This document shows, in pieces, positions 56,012 through 64,000 of a DNA stretch of 64,000 nucleotides; within the stretch, counting starts at the first letter, position 1; every line of letters starts with the position of its first letter. A program made the translations under genes and the position numbers. Origin of the DNA: Eutreptiella sp. 'Long Island Sound 2002' (taxonomy: Eukaryota; Euglenozoa; Euglenophyceae; Eutreptiales; Eutreptiaceae); assembly GCA_964036045.1 (NCBI GenBank), contig OZ038384.1, positions 97,219,474 to 97,283,473 of the forward strand, given 5' to 3'. A model generated the notes under the pieces. The model ran no database searches, was not told the origin of the DNA, and was given only the letters and a program-made list of their open reading frames with translations.

Positions 56012-58210
56012 TCAAGTCATTGCACCCACCGACTCCTCCAAGCGGTACTGCAAAAAAACCTCGTGGAACTCCGCCCCCCCTTCACCACCCCCCGGGGACC
56101 ACAGGCCCGCTCTCCACGAATGCGGCAGAACAAAGGGCCCCATAGGCACCCCCAGGGTCCACAAAAAAACCGTGCGCCTATCGGGAAAGGCCCAGAGATC
56201 CCCAACCCTGCGCGCCGCCACCTCGCGCGCCAAACCCAGATCTCCATTGAAGTTGTCACTCAACCTACTGATAGGATCAGCGGGATTATGTGAACCACGC
56301 ACCCAGTGCATATATACCGTGAAGCCTGGGCACGACGCCCACAGGTAGCGGAAACGCTTCAGAATGGACTGCTGGAATTTACGCCCCACCTTGGCTTTAC
56401 ACCGAAGGAACTGCACTAGCGCCGCCGCATTATCCCCAAACAAATGGGCCTCCCGAACGCCTACATTGAGGATGAGCTTCAAGCCCCAGAGCAGCGCGGC
56501 AGCCTCCGCACACTGCTGGTTGGGCGGTTGCTCCGCGGGCACAACCGATCGAGAACCCACATCCATCGAAAACAGGCCCAGCCGGTATTCACCCGCGTCC
56601 AGCGCCGCGTCGACGTAAACAACCAACGGCGATCGCTTCACCACCCTGGGGAGGGACACCACTGACCATTGCCTCCTGGCAAGCACGCACGCCACGCACA
56701 TAGACTTAAGCAAACGCACTGGGGTAAACGGCAGCCGGGGGGGCGCCCAGAGCACATGAGCCCACACACCAGACAGGTGCGGACTGTGCCCAGAACCCGG
56801 GCGACATATCCACTGTGCCCGCCCCAAGAACTGCTGCAGCCGTTTTACCCTACAGGGTCCCACAGACAACCTCAACCAATGCGCAAACAGAGCTTCCCAC
56901 GCGTTGCCAGCAGTCCGCACCTCCCCCCCCTGCAAATCAATATCCTTCCCCAGCCACACCAGCCGCTGCACAGGCTCTAACGTACTCTTTGGGCTGACTA
57001 CAGCACCTGCACGGCGCAACGCCTCCGCCGCCCTTGCCGTCTGCTCTCGCACACGCGCGCGGCCGCGCCCCACAACCAGGACATCATCCAAGTAAATTAA
57101 AACCAGCACCCCCAACAGCCCCGCGCCGGCCACCAGACCCTCTAACACTCGCTGGCACAGGAGGGGGCTGTACTTCCACCCAAAGGGCAAGCACCGGAAA
57201 GCCAACACCCCCCCCTCTCCATCCGAGACGCGAAAGGCCCCCCAGAACTCGCGCGGCAGCTGAAGTGACCAAAAGCAATTACTCAGGTCGATGTGGCACA
57301 TGCACAGCTCTTCCCCCCCCCCCCCCGGCAGGGACAGAATATCCCACACCGGCCTCATGCAACGCGCTCGGGCATAAAAAGAGGGGAGGAAAAAGGAGGA
57401 CCCTTGCTGTGCCACCTGCGCCAAAAGGGCCAACACCTCCACAGAGGGGAGGGAGAACTTCTCCGGCCGAGACCGCATCTCCTCATTAAGGGGCACCAGA
57501 TTGACAATCAAACTGCACTTCTCCTCCGTCTTGGGTATCGCAAAAACACCCCCATTGGGCCCAGGTGACCCCGGCGGCAGGGGGAAAAGCAAACCCTGGT
57601 CCCGCAATGCCCTCATCATGACCACCGCCTCATCCGACGGGGGAATTATCCCAGAAAACTGCCTGCCTACCAATTCTGCGAAGCCGTCCGGCACACAACT
57701 ATCCCAGACCTCGCGGGGGATATCCACACGCCCCACCGGCCCCAAACCCCGCGCCAATACCTCCTCCCTGATACGCTGCATAAGCAATTTGGGCGACGTC
57801 GAATCATGCAAGAGCGACTCCCAAACCTCAGGGCTAAATGAGGACAAAGCCACAGCCAAGACTCGCAGAAACTCCGGCTGTCTGAGATCACGGGCAGCTT
57901 CACTGCCCCACTCCAGAAACTGCAACAGGCGACGCTCCAGTAAACCAGGCGGTGCGCGGGGCAGACAAGCCCGCAGGGAGCACAACCAGGCGTCCCACTC
58001 ACCGGTCCGAAGGCGCTCCCGCACCCACTGACCCAGCTCCGACGCGACGGGAAATTGCCGTTCGGGCAGCCGCACCCACAATCCTGGCCGGGCCCGCGGC
58101 CTTCCGCTTGCCCAAGACGGACGCGACCTCACCCGTCCTGCGGGCCGCGATGCGCAGCCGCCTGATGGAGGAGCCTGCTGCGGAGGCAGGTGGGGGGTCT
58201 GCATCCACAT
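56012..58210 (-). CDS. YR retrotransposon reverse transcriptase-RNase H
   Basis: The frame is open far upstream, but only the part from ATG 58210 (MWMQTPHLPPQQ) looks like this protein: 732 residues, overlapping the recombinase ORF by about 210 nt in another frame. RT blocks: GGVFAIPKTEEKCSLIVNL, CHIDLSNCFWSLQLP (first catalytic Asp), LPFGWKYSPLLCQRVL, and YLDDVLVVG (catalytic Asp pair). RNase H: VVYVDAALDAGEYRLG (Asp), CAEAAALLWGLKL (Glu), LFGDNAAALVQF (Asp) and HWVRGSHNPADPISR. The methyltransferase-like domain that ends many DIRS RTs is absent. The enzyme copies element RNA into circular DNA. Confidence 0.93.
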   Translation of the reverse strand: MWMQTPHLPPQQAPPSGGCASRPAGRVRSRPSWASGRPRARPGLWVRLPERQFPVASELGQWVRERLRTGEWDAWLCSLRACLPRAPPGLLERRLLQFLEWGSEAARDLRQPEFLRVLAVALSSFSPEVWESLLHDSTSPKLLMQRIREEVLARGLGPVGRVDIPREVWDSCVPDGFAELVGRQFSGIIPPSDEAVVMMRALRDQGLLFPLPPGSPGPNGGVFAIPKTEEKCSLIVNLVPLNEEMRSRPEKFSLPSVEVLALLAQVAQQGSSFFLPSFYARARCMRPVWDILSLPGGGGEELCMCHIDLSNCFWSLQLPREFWGAFRVSDGEGGVLAFRCLPFGWKYSPLLCQRVLEGLVAGAGLLGVLVLIYLDDVLVVGRGRARVREQTARAAEALRRAGAVVSPKSTLEPVQRLVWLGKDIDLQGGEVRTAGNAWEALFAHWLRLSVGPCRVKRLQQFLGRAQWICRPGSGHSPHLSGVWAHVLWAPPRLPFTPVRLLKSMCVACVLARRQWSVVSLPRVVKRSPLVVYVDAALDAGEYRLGLFSMDVGSRSVVPAEQPPNQQCAEAAALLWGLKLILNVGVREAHLFGDNAAALVQFLRCKAKVGRKFQQSILKRFRYLWASCPGFTVYMHWVRGSHNPADPISRLSDNFNGDLGLAREVAARRVGDLWAFPDRRTVFLWTLGVPMGPFVLPHSWRAGLWSPGGGEGGAEFHEVFLQYRLEESVGAMT

Positions 58211-59435
58211 CAATGACTTCCCCCCCCCCGTCTCCCCGCGGCCGGCGCCCGCGTCCTGAGGACCCCTCAACAGCCGTAAGGGCCGGAGGGGCCCCCGGGT
58301 CACGTGCGCCAGCCCGGTCCTCCCTCCCAGCAGCTCCCGCAGCGGCAGGACTCGCGGACTCCCCAGGGCACGATCCACCCCGACCTCCTGCCGACCCATC
58401 CCCGTCACCTCCCCATTGTGGGGGCTCATCGGCATCAGGGGCACAGAGCTCCAGGAGCTCCTTCGGGAAAACGTCCCGGAGGGACACGGCGCGCCAAACG
58501 AACTCTCCTGCATGGTTGTCAGGGGGCCAGGGGAGGACAGCCTCGGTCGTGACGACGAAGTCGTCGGGCGCGTCGGCGTAGTGGACTGCCACCGTCTCCG
58601 AAAGCCACCGCCCCCACCAAGCCAGCCACTTGATGGGCAGCCCCAACCATCGCAGGGCCGCGGAGCCCCCTCGCCTCCATGCGTGCCACCTGGCGTGGGG
58701 GTTGTCGCTGCCCCCCAACGCGGCAGCCATGACCGACTGCATGAAAGCTGGTCCCTGCGGACAGAATTGCGCTCCGACGACAGCAGACGTGGCCCCCGTG
58801 GCATCGAGCCAGCCCAGCCACTCTTGGGCATACTTCCCGAGTCGCCTGCGCACGATGCGCGGCGCCACCTTGACCGTGCGGAACGCCAATCCCCGACACC
58901 GGGATCCCCCCCGACGGAGGGGCGCGGCCTCACCCACCCGCAGAAGGCAGGTGAATGCCAGGACTGCCATCCCATAGACGGTCCACTGCGGTCGCTCCGT
59001 GCAAGCCAGCGCGAAGTTGCGGAGGTCGTCCAAACCTGCGTAGGGCCGTAGGGCCGGCTCCGTGGGCGCCCACTTGGCACAGCGCCAGACCCGGCGACTG
59101 ACGAACGCGGGCAGCCATCCCATGTCCTCCAGCGCCCGGAACGCCGACACTGCGACCTTGAGGGAGCTTCCCGAGTACCCCAGTCCCCATAACTGGAAAA
59201 TGTAGCGGCACGCCGCTTGTTCAAGCTCGGATGTGGGCGTGTAGCCCACCCAGAGGGCCATCTTGCGGAAGTGGGTACAATACGTACCCATGGTGCTTTT
59301 TGCCCAGGAGGATGCCTGCAGGGCGTCCACGGAGGTGATCTCATCCTCCTTCCATATCCGTCTCCACGCTGCCCACACCAGGCGCCAGACCACGTCCTCG
59401 CCATCCCGGAAGTCCGACGGTCCGAGAACCACCAA
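57999..59435 (-). CDS. Tyrosine recombinase (integrase) of the YR retrotransposon
   Basis: A 478-residue frame. The N-terminal ~130 residues form a SAM-like, DNA-binding helical region (SSWAKSTMGTYCTHFRKMALWVG). The catalytic domain holds R166 in TCLLRVGEAAPLRRG, H251-A-W-R254 in WHAWRRGGSAALR, and Y286 in SETVAVHYADA. The full R-H-R-Y set is present. The last ~170 residues are Pro/Gly/Arg-rich and run over the start of the RT frame. The enzyme would cut and rejoin DNA through a 3'-phosphotyrosine, integrating circular element DNA without target duplication. The ORF is in the same frame as gag; one TGA (59484-59486) separates them. Confidence 0.92.
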   Translation of the reverse strand: MVVLGPSDFRDGEDVVWRLVWAAWRRIWKEDEITSVDALQASSWAKSTMGTYCTHFRKMALWVGYTPTSELEQAACRYIFQLWGLGYSGSSLKVAVSAFRALEDMGWLPAFVSRRVWRCAKWAPTEPALRPYAGLDDLRNFALACTERPQWTVYGMAVLAFTCLLRVGEAAPLRRGGSRCRGLAFRTVKVAPRIVRRRLGKYAQEWLGWLDATGATSAVVGAQFCPQGPAFMQSVMAAALGGSDNPHARWHAWRRGGSAALRWLGLPIKWLAWWGRWLSETVAVHYADAPDDFVVTTEAVLPWPPDNHAGEFVWRAVSLRDVFPKELLELCAPDADEPPQWGGDGDGSAGGRGGSCPGESASPAAAGAAGREDRAGARDPGAPPALTAVEGSSGRGRRPRGDGGGEVIDVDADPPPASAAGSSIRRLRIAARRTGEVASVLGKRKAAGPARIVGAAARTAISRRVGAGSVGAGAPSDR

Positions 59436-59483
59436 GGCCCCCCGGGGCTCGGGAGGGATGGGCCGGATGGGGCAGCTTCCCCA

Positions 59484-60539
59484 TCAGTCAAAGCCGGGGC
59501 ACTCGTGAAACCAATGCCGTTTCACTCCCCTCCCAGCGTTCTTGCATGCCCGACACGCTGTCACCGGGGCATTGGTGACGTCCATCGGCTCGGCACCCGG
59601 CTTGGCGGTGTACAGGCGGCGGCCCCCCTCAACGCGGAACTTACCCTTCATGGCTTGCAGCCGCCGCCCCACCACCTCCTCCTCCGCCGCTCCCGTACAA
59701 CCAGCGGACAGCACAGGCACATCGGACGCATCCTCGGCCGCGTCCGACCCTTCACCGACCGGTCCGGGGTCCAAGCCCTTCTTGCCCCTGTATGCCGACA
59801 GGCTAGTCACCGTGAACGTCCAGACCGCCTGGACAAAACTCCGAAGGCGCGTAAGTTCGTCATCATCCATGGACTCCAGCTGCCACACTTCCGTGTCCGC
59901 GGAGTCCGCGTCCACCACCGGCGCCAGCTCGTCCAGGATGGCGTCCGTGAACTTTTCCTTGTCCTTGTACTTGGAGACGTATTCGTGTTGGGGCACCTCC
60001 CTGCGCCACAACAAGGTGGACAGCGCGAGAAGGCTGGCGAAGACCCACTGGGGCTTAGAATCCAACTCCCTCACCTTCACGATTTCCGCTTTACACAGCG
60101 GCGGGACCTTCGCCATTTTCCTCTTGGACTCCGCCTCGGCCTTGGCACTGACCGCCTCCAACTGCTTGCGCAGGCCCTCCATCACAAGGGCCTGTCCCTG
60201 AACCAACTGCTTGAGCTCCAGAAGCTCTGGCGACACCGTCTGCGGCTGTTGGGGTGGTACCTCCACCTTGACAAAGCCCAGCGACGCCACATCCAGGTCG
60301 CACTGGGCCATGACGCAATACGAGGCGATCATCTTCACCAGCCCCACCTCCCCCAACTCGATTCCGTACTTGGCGACGAAACTAGCCTCCCACTCTGACC
60401 TGCGTTCCAGCAGCACCGACAGCTTCATCTCCACCTGCGAGGCAGCCCTGGCTATCTCCAGCATGGGAACGCTATCAATGAACTGGGAACAAATTGTTCC
60501 CTTCGCGAAGACGGCAAAATCGTCAACTGACATATTCAC
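59484..60539 (-). CDS. gag-like protein of the YR retrotransposon
   Basis: A 351-residue frame that opens just inside the right 118-bp repeat. A helical N-terminal region (VPMLEIARAASQVEMKLSVLLERR) is followed by a probable coiled coil (SPELLELKQLVQGQALVMEG...AESKRKMAK), then acidic and Pro-rich linkers. It ends with a Cys-His box (CRACKNAGRGVKRHWFHEC). First position in the element, coiled coil and terminal zinc-binding box are typical of gag in DIRS-like elements, though sequence similarity to a known family is not visible by eye. It ends in TGA followed directly by TGG, with the recombinase in the same frame. Confidence 0.75.
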   Translation of the reverse strand: MNMSVDDFAVFAKGTICSQFIDSVPMLEIARAASQVEMKLSVLLERRSEWEASFVAKYGIELGEVGLVKMIASYCVMAQCDLDVASLGFVKVEVPPQQPQTVSPELLELKQLVQGQALVMEGLRKQLEAVSAKAEAESKRKMAKVPPLCKAEIVKVRELDSKPQWVFASLLALSTLLWRREVPQHEYVSKYKDKEKFTDAILDELAPVVDADSADTEVWQLESMDDDELTRLRSFVQAVWTFTVTSLSAYRGKKGLDPGPVGEGSDAAEDASDVPVLSAGCTGAAEEEVVGRRLQAMKGKFRVEGGRRLYTAKPGAEPMDVTNAPVTACRACKNAGRGVKRHWFHECPGFD

Positions 60540-60595
60540 AGACCGGGTCGTTCCAAAGTGTCACGGAGCAGGCTCTACGTGTGACCACCTATGGT

Positions 60596-60713
60596 CTGCT
60601 GGCAACAAGCAAAAATGCTCTACAAGTACAGAGGCTCACTGCACACACGCATGCGCACACACACACCACCCGACGAGCAAAACCAAAGCTCAGGCACGGC
60701 TGAGCTAAGATTT
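60596..60713. repeat. 118-bp direct repeat of the YR retrotransposon, right copy (element 5' end)
   Basis: Identical to 55100-55217. The gag ATG lies 57 bp to its left (downstream on the minus strand). Confidence 0.97.
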
Positions 60714-61206
60714 AACCCCTTGTAAAATCATTATTTTGTCCAAGAAACACATCCCCCAATGAGTTTTTGGTCCGGACCCCCCCGGACCCCCCCCCACTTG
60801 AAACCCACTTTTGGAGGTTTTAAGGGAGGTGGGGGGGGGGGCAAAAAATGACCCTCCTTTTTTTGGGTCGAAAATCATGAATCTTTTGGTTTTCTTCGAT
60901 TTTGAGCCGAAAAAGTGTTTCCGGGTCCCGACTCCATGGGGTTTGTATGGGGCGGAGTGGGACGAGCGCTCATGCAGTATATGCACTTTTCAGCCATTTT
61001 TGCTATGTTGACGGTTTTGGCGACCTCGGTGACCCCATGCAACCCACTCTAAGGGGTATAAGTGGGGATATTGTGACAGTATATGCCTGCTAGGATACGA
61101 AAGGATGTTTTTTGCGGTCTCTATCCCTGCCGAGGGCCCGTCAAAACCCGTGCCAAAGACGCGAAATGACTATTTCCACCACTAATGGCTTACATGAGTG
61201 AATGGG
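60714..61206. other. Non-coding spacer with G/C hairpin
   Basis: A stretch GGACCCCCCCGGACCCCCCCCAC (60776-60799, irregular) faces GGGAGGTGGGGGGGGG (about 60826-60841) and could form a hairpin. No gene is seen. Confidence 0.5.
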
Positions 61207-61377
61207 CCGGTGCACAACCTGCTTATGCAGTTTTTCACCCTGGGCAGCTCAAAAATCGAAGTTTCCAAAACTTATTTTTTTGATACAGTGATCACCTCAA
61301 ATGACCATCCAAGGTATGTAAAGCATGTTTTAGGACGTATTTACGTGGTTTTCACCTTATTTGGGTGTTGGGTGCGG
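61207..61377. repeat. Satellite unit left of the SL retrocopy
   Basis: TGCACAACCTGCTTATGCAG...CACCTTATTTGGGTGTTGG, one unit of the array that resumes at 62997. With the retrocopy removed, spacing to the next unit (63025) becomes 195 bp, matching the array period. Confidence 0.9.
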
Positions 61378-62200
61378 CCATGAAGCAACGGATACTTGGC
61401 TACCGAACGCCCCCGTGTCACAGGCGACCGGTCATTGCCACGCAAAGTTCAATCAGTTCCTCGTATTGTGCATTAATCACGACTGGAATGTCCCTTTGTG
61501 TACCTGCTCACAGGTCTGCTCTGCTTACGAAACACCAATACTATAGCACCTCAAAATCGTCTACCTCAAGCGATCCTCAACATGAAGATCTCAACTTCGA
61601 TATCATTGCACCTTGACATAATGTAATATCATGCCTTCCGAGTTCCCCCGGCTGGAGACCCACAAGTGAAGCTTAAAAGCGTTGCAGAGGCTCTACAGTG
61701 CTCCCCGACATTCATTCGGTCTTGGGGAATCCAACAGCGGGCCATAGGAAGCTTTACGCCCCTGCCCAAACGTCAGCGACACTCAGAGAGAGCGAAGGCT
61801 GACAAGTCGTTGCCAACACTTAGAGAAACCGCGGGTAGTGGGGTCAGGGCCGGAGGGGCCCTGAAGCATCAAGTTCGGCTGCCTGTAATCAAACAAAATG
61901 TAAAATCTATATATACTGGTCACTGTCTGTTCGGCTCGGCATGTTGAAAAGAAGCAGGCTCAAAACTGATCATCTAACTCCTGATGTGCCGGTGACATTT
62001 CCACTGGAGCCGCATTCGGCCACTGCTCCTGACAGGTGTCCAGATGCAACCGAGCAACGGGGCTCAACTACGCGCATGTCCAAGACAATCAATTAATCCT
62101 CTCAATATTGATCATTTGAATCCTCCCCCTGGATCCACCGGGTTGTCGCGGCAGTCGGTTGGGGTGTTACTGATCTTCATAATGACGTCAAACCCATCCT

Positions 62201-62947
62201 TCACACATCCAAAGACGGGGCGCTTGGGGGGAATAGGTCCGTGTTCTCACCGGTGGCATAACACCAGTGAGACCCTCCGCGACAGGGCGCGGGGCTTGTT
62301 GCCAGCTCATTAGAAATGTTGCCTCTTGCATTGTGCTGCACTTCCAGCTCATTAAGAATGTCGCCTCCTGCATTGCGCCGCACTTCCAGCTCATTAGGAA
62401 CGTTGCCTCCTGCATTGTGCTGCACTTCCAGCTCATTAGGAATGTTGCCTCCTGCATGGCGCTGCACTTCTTGCTCATTAGGAATGCTGCCTCCTGCAGT
62501 GCGCTGCACCTCCAGCTCATTGGGAATGTTGCCTCCTGCATTGCGTTGCACTTCCAGCTCATTAGGTATGTTGTCTCCTGCATTGCGCTGCACGTCTTGG
62601 TCACCAAACTTGAAAGCTGAATTGGGCTCGGGATCTCCGTTCCCACTTCGAGGGTTTTTGGGGTCCCGTGCAAATGGGTATCCAAACTGCAGCATAAAAT
62701 TGGGAATTTTGTCAGAACTCTTCTGCGGCAGTAGATCAGCGTGAGGCCGGTTGTCGGCCTTGGCGTTTGCCTTGCCGACGATCCTGCCGTCCCCTGGTAT
62801 CATCCGCCATCTCCTGTCGATGCTTCGTGGGATGCTCTTGGGAGAGTCCGCCAGCGGCCCGCCGTTGTCCGGGAGCGGCTGCCGGAGTGTTGGTGTAGTC
62901 AATGAGTTGGACACAATCCGAGCGTCCACTTGTGATGCATGATCCAT
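62201..62947 (-). CDS. Retrocopied gene: protein with seven 14-residue repeats, function unknown
   Basis: ATG 62947 is the first after the SL. The 248-residue product opens MDHASQVDARIVSNSL, followed by a Pro/Asp/Arg-rich section (about residues 20-115) without recognised domains. About seven copies of a 14-residue unit of the type EVQRNAGGNIPNEL then occupy roughly residues 117-215, and a short tail ends PSAPSLDV with TGA at 62201-62203. The frame extends upstream through the SL, but an mRNA start at the SL makes this Met the natural one. The repeat is hydrophilic and Asn-rich. Whether the copy is expressed in its new site is unknown; the frame is intact. Confidence 0.6.
   Translation of the reverse strand: MDHASQVDARIVSNSLTTPTLRQPLPDNGGPLADSPKSIPRSIDRRWRMIPGDGRIVGKANAKADNRPHADLLPQKSSDKIPNFMLQFGYPFARDPKNPRSGNGDPEPNSAFKFGDQDVQRNAGDNIPNELEVQRNAGGNIPNELEVQRTAGGSIPNEQEVQRHAGGNIPNELEVQHNAGGNVPNELEVRRNAGGDILNELEVQHNARGNISNELATSPAPCRGGSHWCYATGENTDLFPPSAPSLDV
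62303..62596. repeat. 42-bp tandem repeat, seven units, in frame with the minus-strand CDS
   Basis: CAGCTCATTAGGAATGTTGC recurs every 42 bp from 62303. Unit length is a multiple of three, so each DNA unit is one 14-residue protein repeat. Confidence 0.93.
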
Positions 62948-62962
62948 GAAGTGTTGAAAGCC

Positions 62963-62987
62963 AAAAAAATAGACACTCAGAAAGTGT
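62963..62987 (-). other. Spliced-leader sequence at the retrocopy 5' end
   Basis: Minus strand ACACTTTCTGAG...CTATTTTTTT, 25 nt identical to the start of the Euglena SL as I remember it, then GG instead of TCG. It shares 24 nt with the LINE copy at 5005-5029 (minus). Confidence 0.8.
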
Positions 62988-62996
62988 TGGGTGCGG

Positions 62997-63780
62997 GGGG
63001 GGGGGGGGTCTCCCATGGGATTGGTACACAACCTGCTTGTGCACTTTTTCACCCTGGGCAGCTCAAAAATCGAAGTTTTAGAAACCCATTTTTTTTTGAT
63101 ATCGTGATCACCTAAAATGACCATCCAAGATATGTAAAGCGTGTTTTGGGCCGTATTTACGTGTTTTGCACCTTATTTGGGTATTGGGCGCGCGGGGGGG
63201 GGGGGGTGTCCCAAGAAATTAGTACACAACCTGCTAATGCAGCTTTCCCCTTGGGCAGCCCAAGAATCAAGGTTGTCGAAACTCATTTTTTTGATACCGT
63301 GATCACCTAAAATGACCATCCAAGGTATGTAGACCATGTTTTAGGCAGTATTTATGTGTTTTTCACCTTATTTGGGTATTGGGCACGCGGCTAGGGGGGG
63401 GGGGGGTCCCAAGGGATTGGTACACAACCTGCTTATGCAGTTTTTCACCCTCAGCAGCTGAAAAATCAAAGTTTTCGAAACTATTTTTTTACACCGTGAT
63501 CGCTTAAAATGACCATCCAAGCAATGTAAAGCATGTTTTAGGCCGCATTTATGTGTTTTTAACCCTATGTGCGATTTGGTTTGGGTGGGGGGGGGGGGGT
63601 CAATCGGGATTGGTACACAACCCGCTTATGCAATTTTGCAGCCTATACAGCTCAAAAATCGAAGTTTCCGAAACTTATTTTTTGCATATTGAGATCACCT
63701 AAAATGACCATCCAAGACATGTAAAGTGTGTTTTAGCCCGTATTTATGTAGTTTTTACCCTATTTTGGGTGTGTGTTGCT
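62997..63780. repeat. ~198-bp satellite array with G tracts
   Basis: (T/A)ACACAACC(T/C)GC starts at 63025, 63223, 63421 and 63614. Each unit also has GATCACCTAAAATGACCATCCAA, TTACCTTATTTGGGT-like ends and a run of 9-14 G between units. Confidence 0.95.
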
Positions 63781-64000
63781 TGAGCTAGATTCTTTGCAAG
63801 GTGGACTTGCCGAAGGCAATGGAATTTCCATTTGAATATTGTGGTCCTATTTTGTAACTATTTCTGACATTGTTTGCGGTTCCGTTTGCTTCAAATTGAC
63901 CACCTCTATTTCCATGCAAGATATGGTTTGGTGGAAACCAAGATCTCCAAATTCTCTGAACTGCATGGTTGGCGAAGGAGCCCATGGGGGCGTATTGCAC
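63781..64000. other. Non-coding right end of window
   Basis: GACTTGCCGAAGGCAATGGA resembles 45688-45710, and GTGGTCCTATTTTGTAACTA resembles 18450-18470. It is a mosaic of the dispersed repeats; no gene is seen. Confidence 0.55.

Larger units (their letters stand above)
55100..60713 (-). mobile_element. Tyrosine-recombinase (DIRS/PAT-like) retrotransposon
   Basis: On the minus strand: a 118-bp repeat, a gag-like ORF, a tyrosine recombinase ORF, an overlapping RT-RNase H ORF, a ~0.8-kb tail, then an identical 118-bp direct repeat. There is no DDE integrase, protease or long LTR, so the element should circularise and integrate through the recombinase. Direct rather than inverted terminal repeats suggest the PAT/Kangaroo/Ngaro type with split repeats. 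The recombinase lies before the RT, unlike DIRS1 itself. All three ORFs are open, and the 118-bp repeats are identical by eye, so this copy may be young. Confidence 0.88.
61378..62996 (-). mobile_element. SL-tagged retrocopy inserted in the satellite, 13-bp target duplication
   Basis: GTGTTGGGTGCGG stands at 61365-61377 and at 62984-62996. Between them lies about 1.6 kb on the minus strand: SL (62987-62963), a 15-nt 5' leader, an intronless 248-codon ORF, then about 820 nt of 3' sequence. The SL overlaps the right duplicate by four bases, a microhomology. The 3' end (TTGCTTCATGG on the minus strand) has neither poly(A) nor a simple-repeat tail, unlike the other retro-insertions here. Confidence 0.85.

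Noticed and set aside
58211-59491. N-terminal ~430 codons of the long RT-frame ORF
   Set aside because: They overlap the tyrosine recombinase, whose catalytic motifs are clear in another frame. The RT-frame sequence there is Trp/Arg/Ser-rich with no motif.

Overview
This window looks like nuclear DNA from a euglenid, probably Euglena gracilis or a close relative. The best clue is a sequence at 5003-5029 (minus strand) that matches, as I remember it, the Euglena trans-spliced leader (SL) over 27 nt. A second copy matches over 25 nt at 62963-62987 (minus). Both sit at the 5' ends of inserted sequences. Other clues are few host genes, many nested transposons, long minisatellites and frequent homopolymeric G/C tracts.

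Layout. 1-5029: a non-LTR retrotransposon (LINE) on the minus strand with an AlkB-bearing ORF1, an endonuclease-RT ORF2 that runs off the window, and an SL at its 5' end. It interrupts the gag of a Ty3/gypsy chromovirus (5030 to about 14.05 kb). The gypsy chromodomain is split by a complete hAT transposon (10437-13696) with a perfect 8-bp target duplication. 15.3-17.4 kb: two 348-bp direct repeats around a nearly T-free block. 18.8-22.6 kb: a 65-bp minisatellite, then a strongly A-depleted block. 23.2-26.6 kb: a decayed, unrecognised ~1,000-residue minus-strand gene with a CCCH finger, hit by a small poly(A) retro-insertion; its 5' side abuts an array of alternating ~212/208-bp monomers (26.7-30.8 kb). 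31-35.6 kb: repeats and AT-rich non-coding DNA. 35.7-40.6 kb: the only credible host gene, a GT61-type glycosyltransferase in at least three exons. 42.9-45.4 kb: a fossil LINE with a (CA)n tail and a 19-bp target duplication. 46.5-53.3 kb: a 34-bp minisatellite with orientation switches, carrying a TA-flanked MITE. 55.1-60.7 kb: a tyrosine-recombinase (DIRS/PAT-like) retrotransposon in gag-YR-RT/RNase H order. 61.2-63.8 kb: a ~198-bp satellite interrupted by an SL-tagged retrocopy that encodes a protein with seven 14-residue repeats.

How it fits together. Insertion order can be read from the nesting: LINE into gypsy, hAT into gypsy, retrocopies into satellite and into the unknown gene. The SL copies show that trans-spliced RNAs were reverse-transcribed into this genome, and the LINE is an obvious candidate source of the enzyme. 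Many long open frames at 15.6-17 kb, 18.8-22.8 kb, 26.7-31 kb and 46.9-53 kb come from base-composition bias or repeat periodicity and are not annotated as genes.
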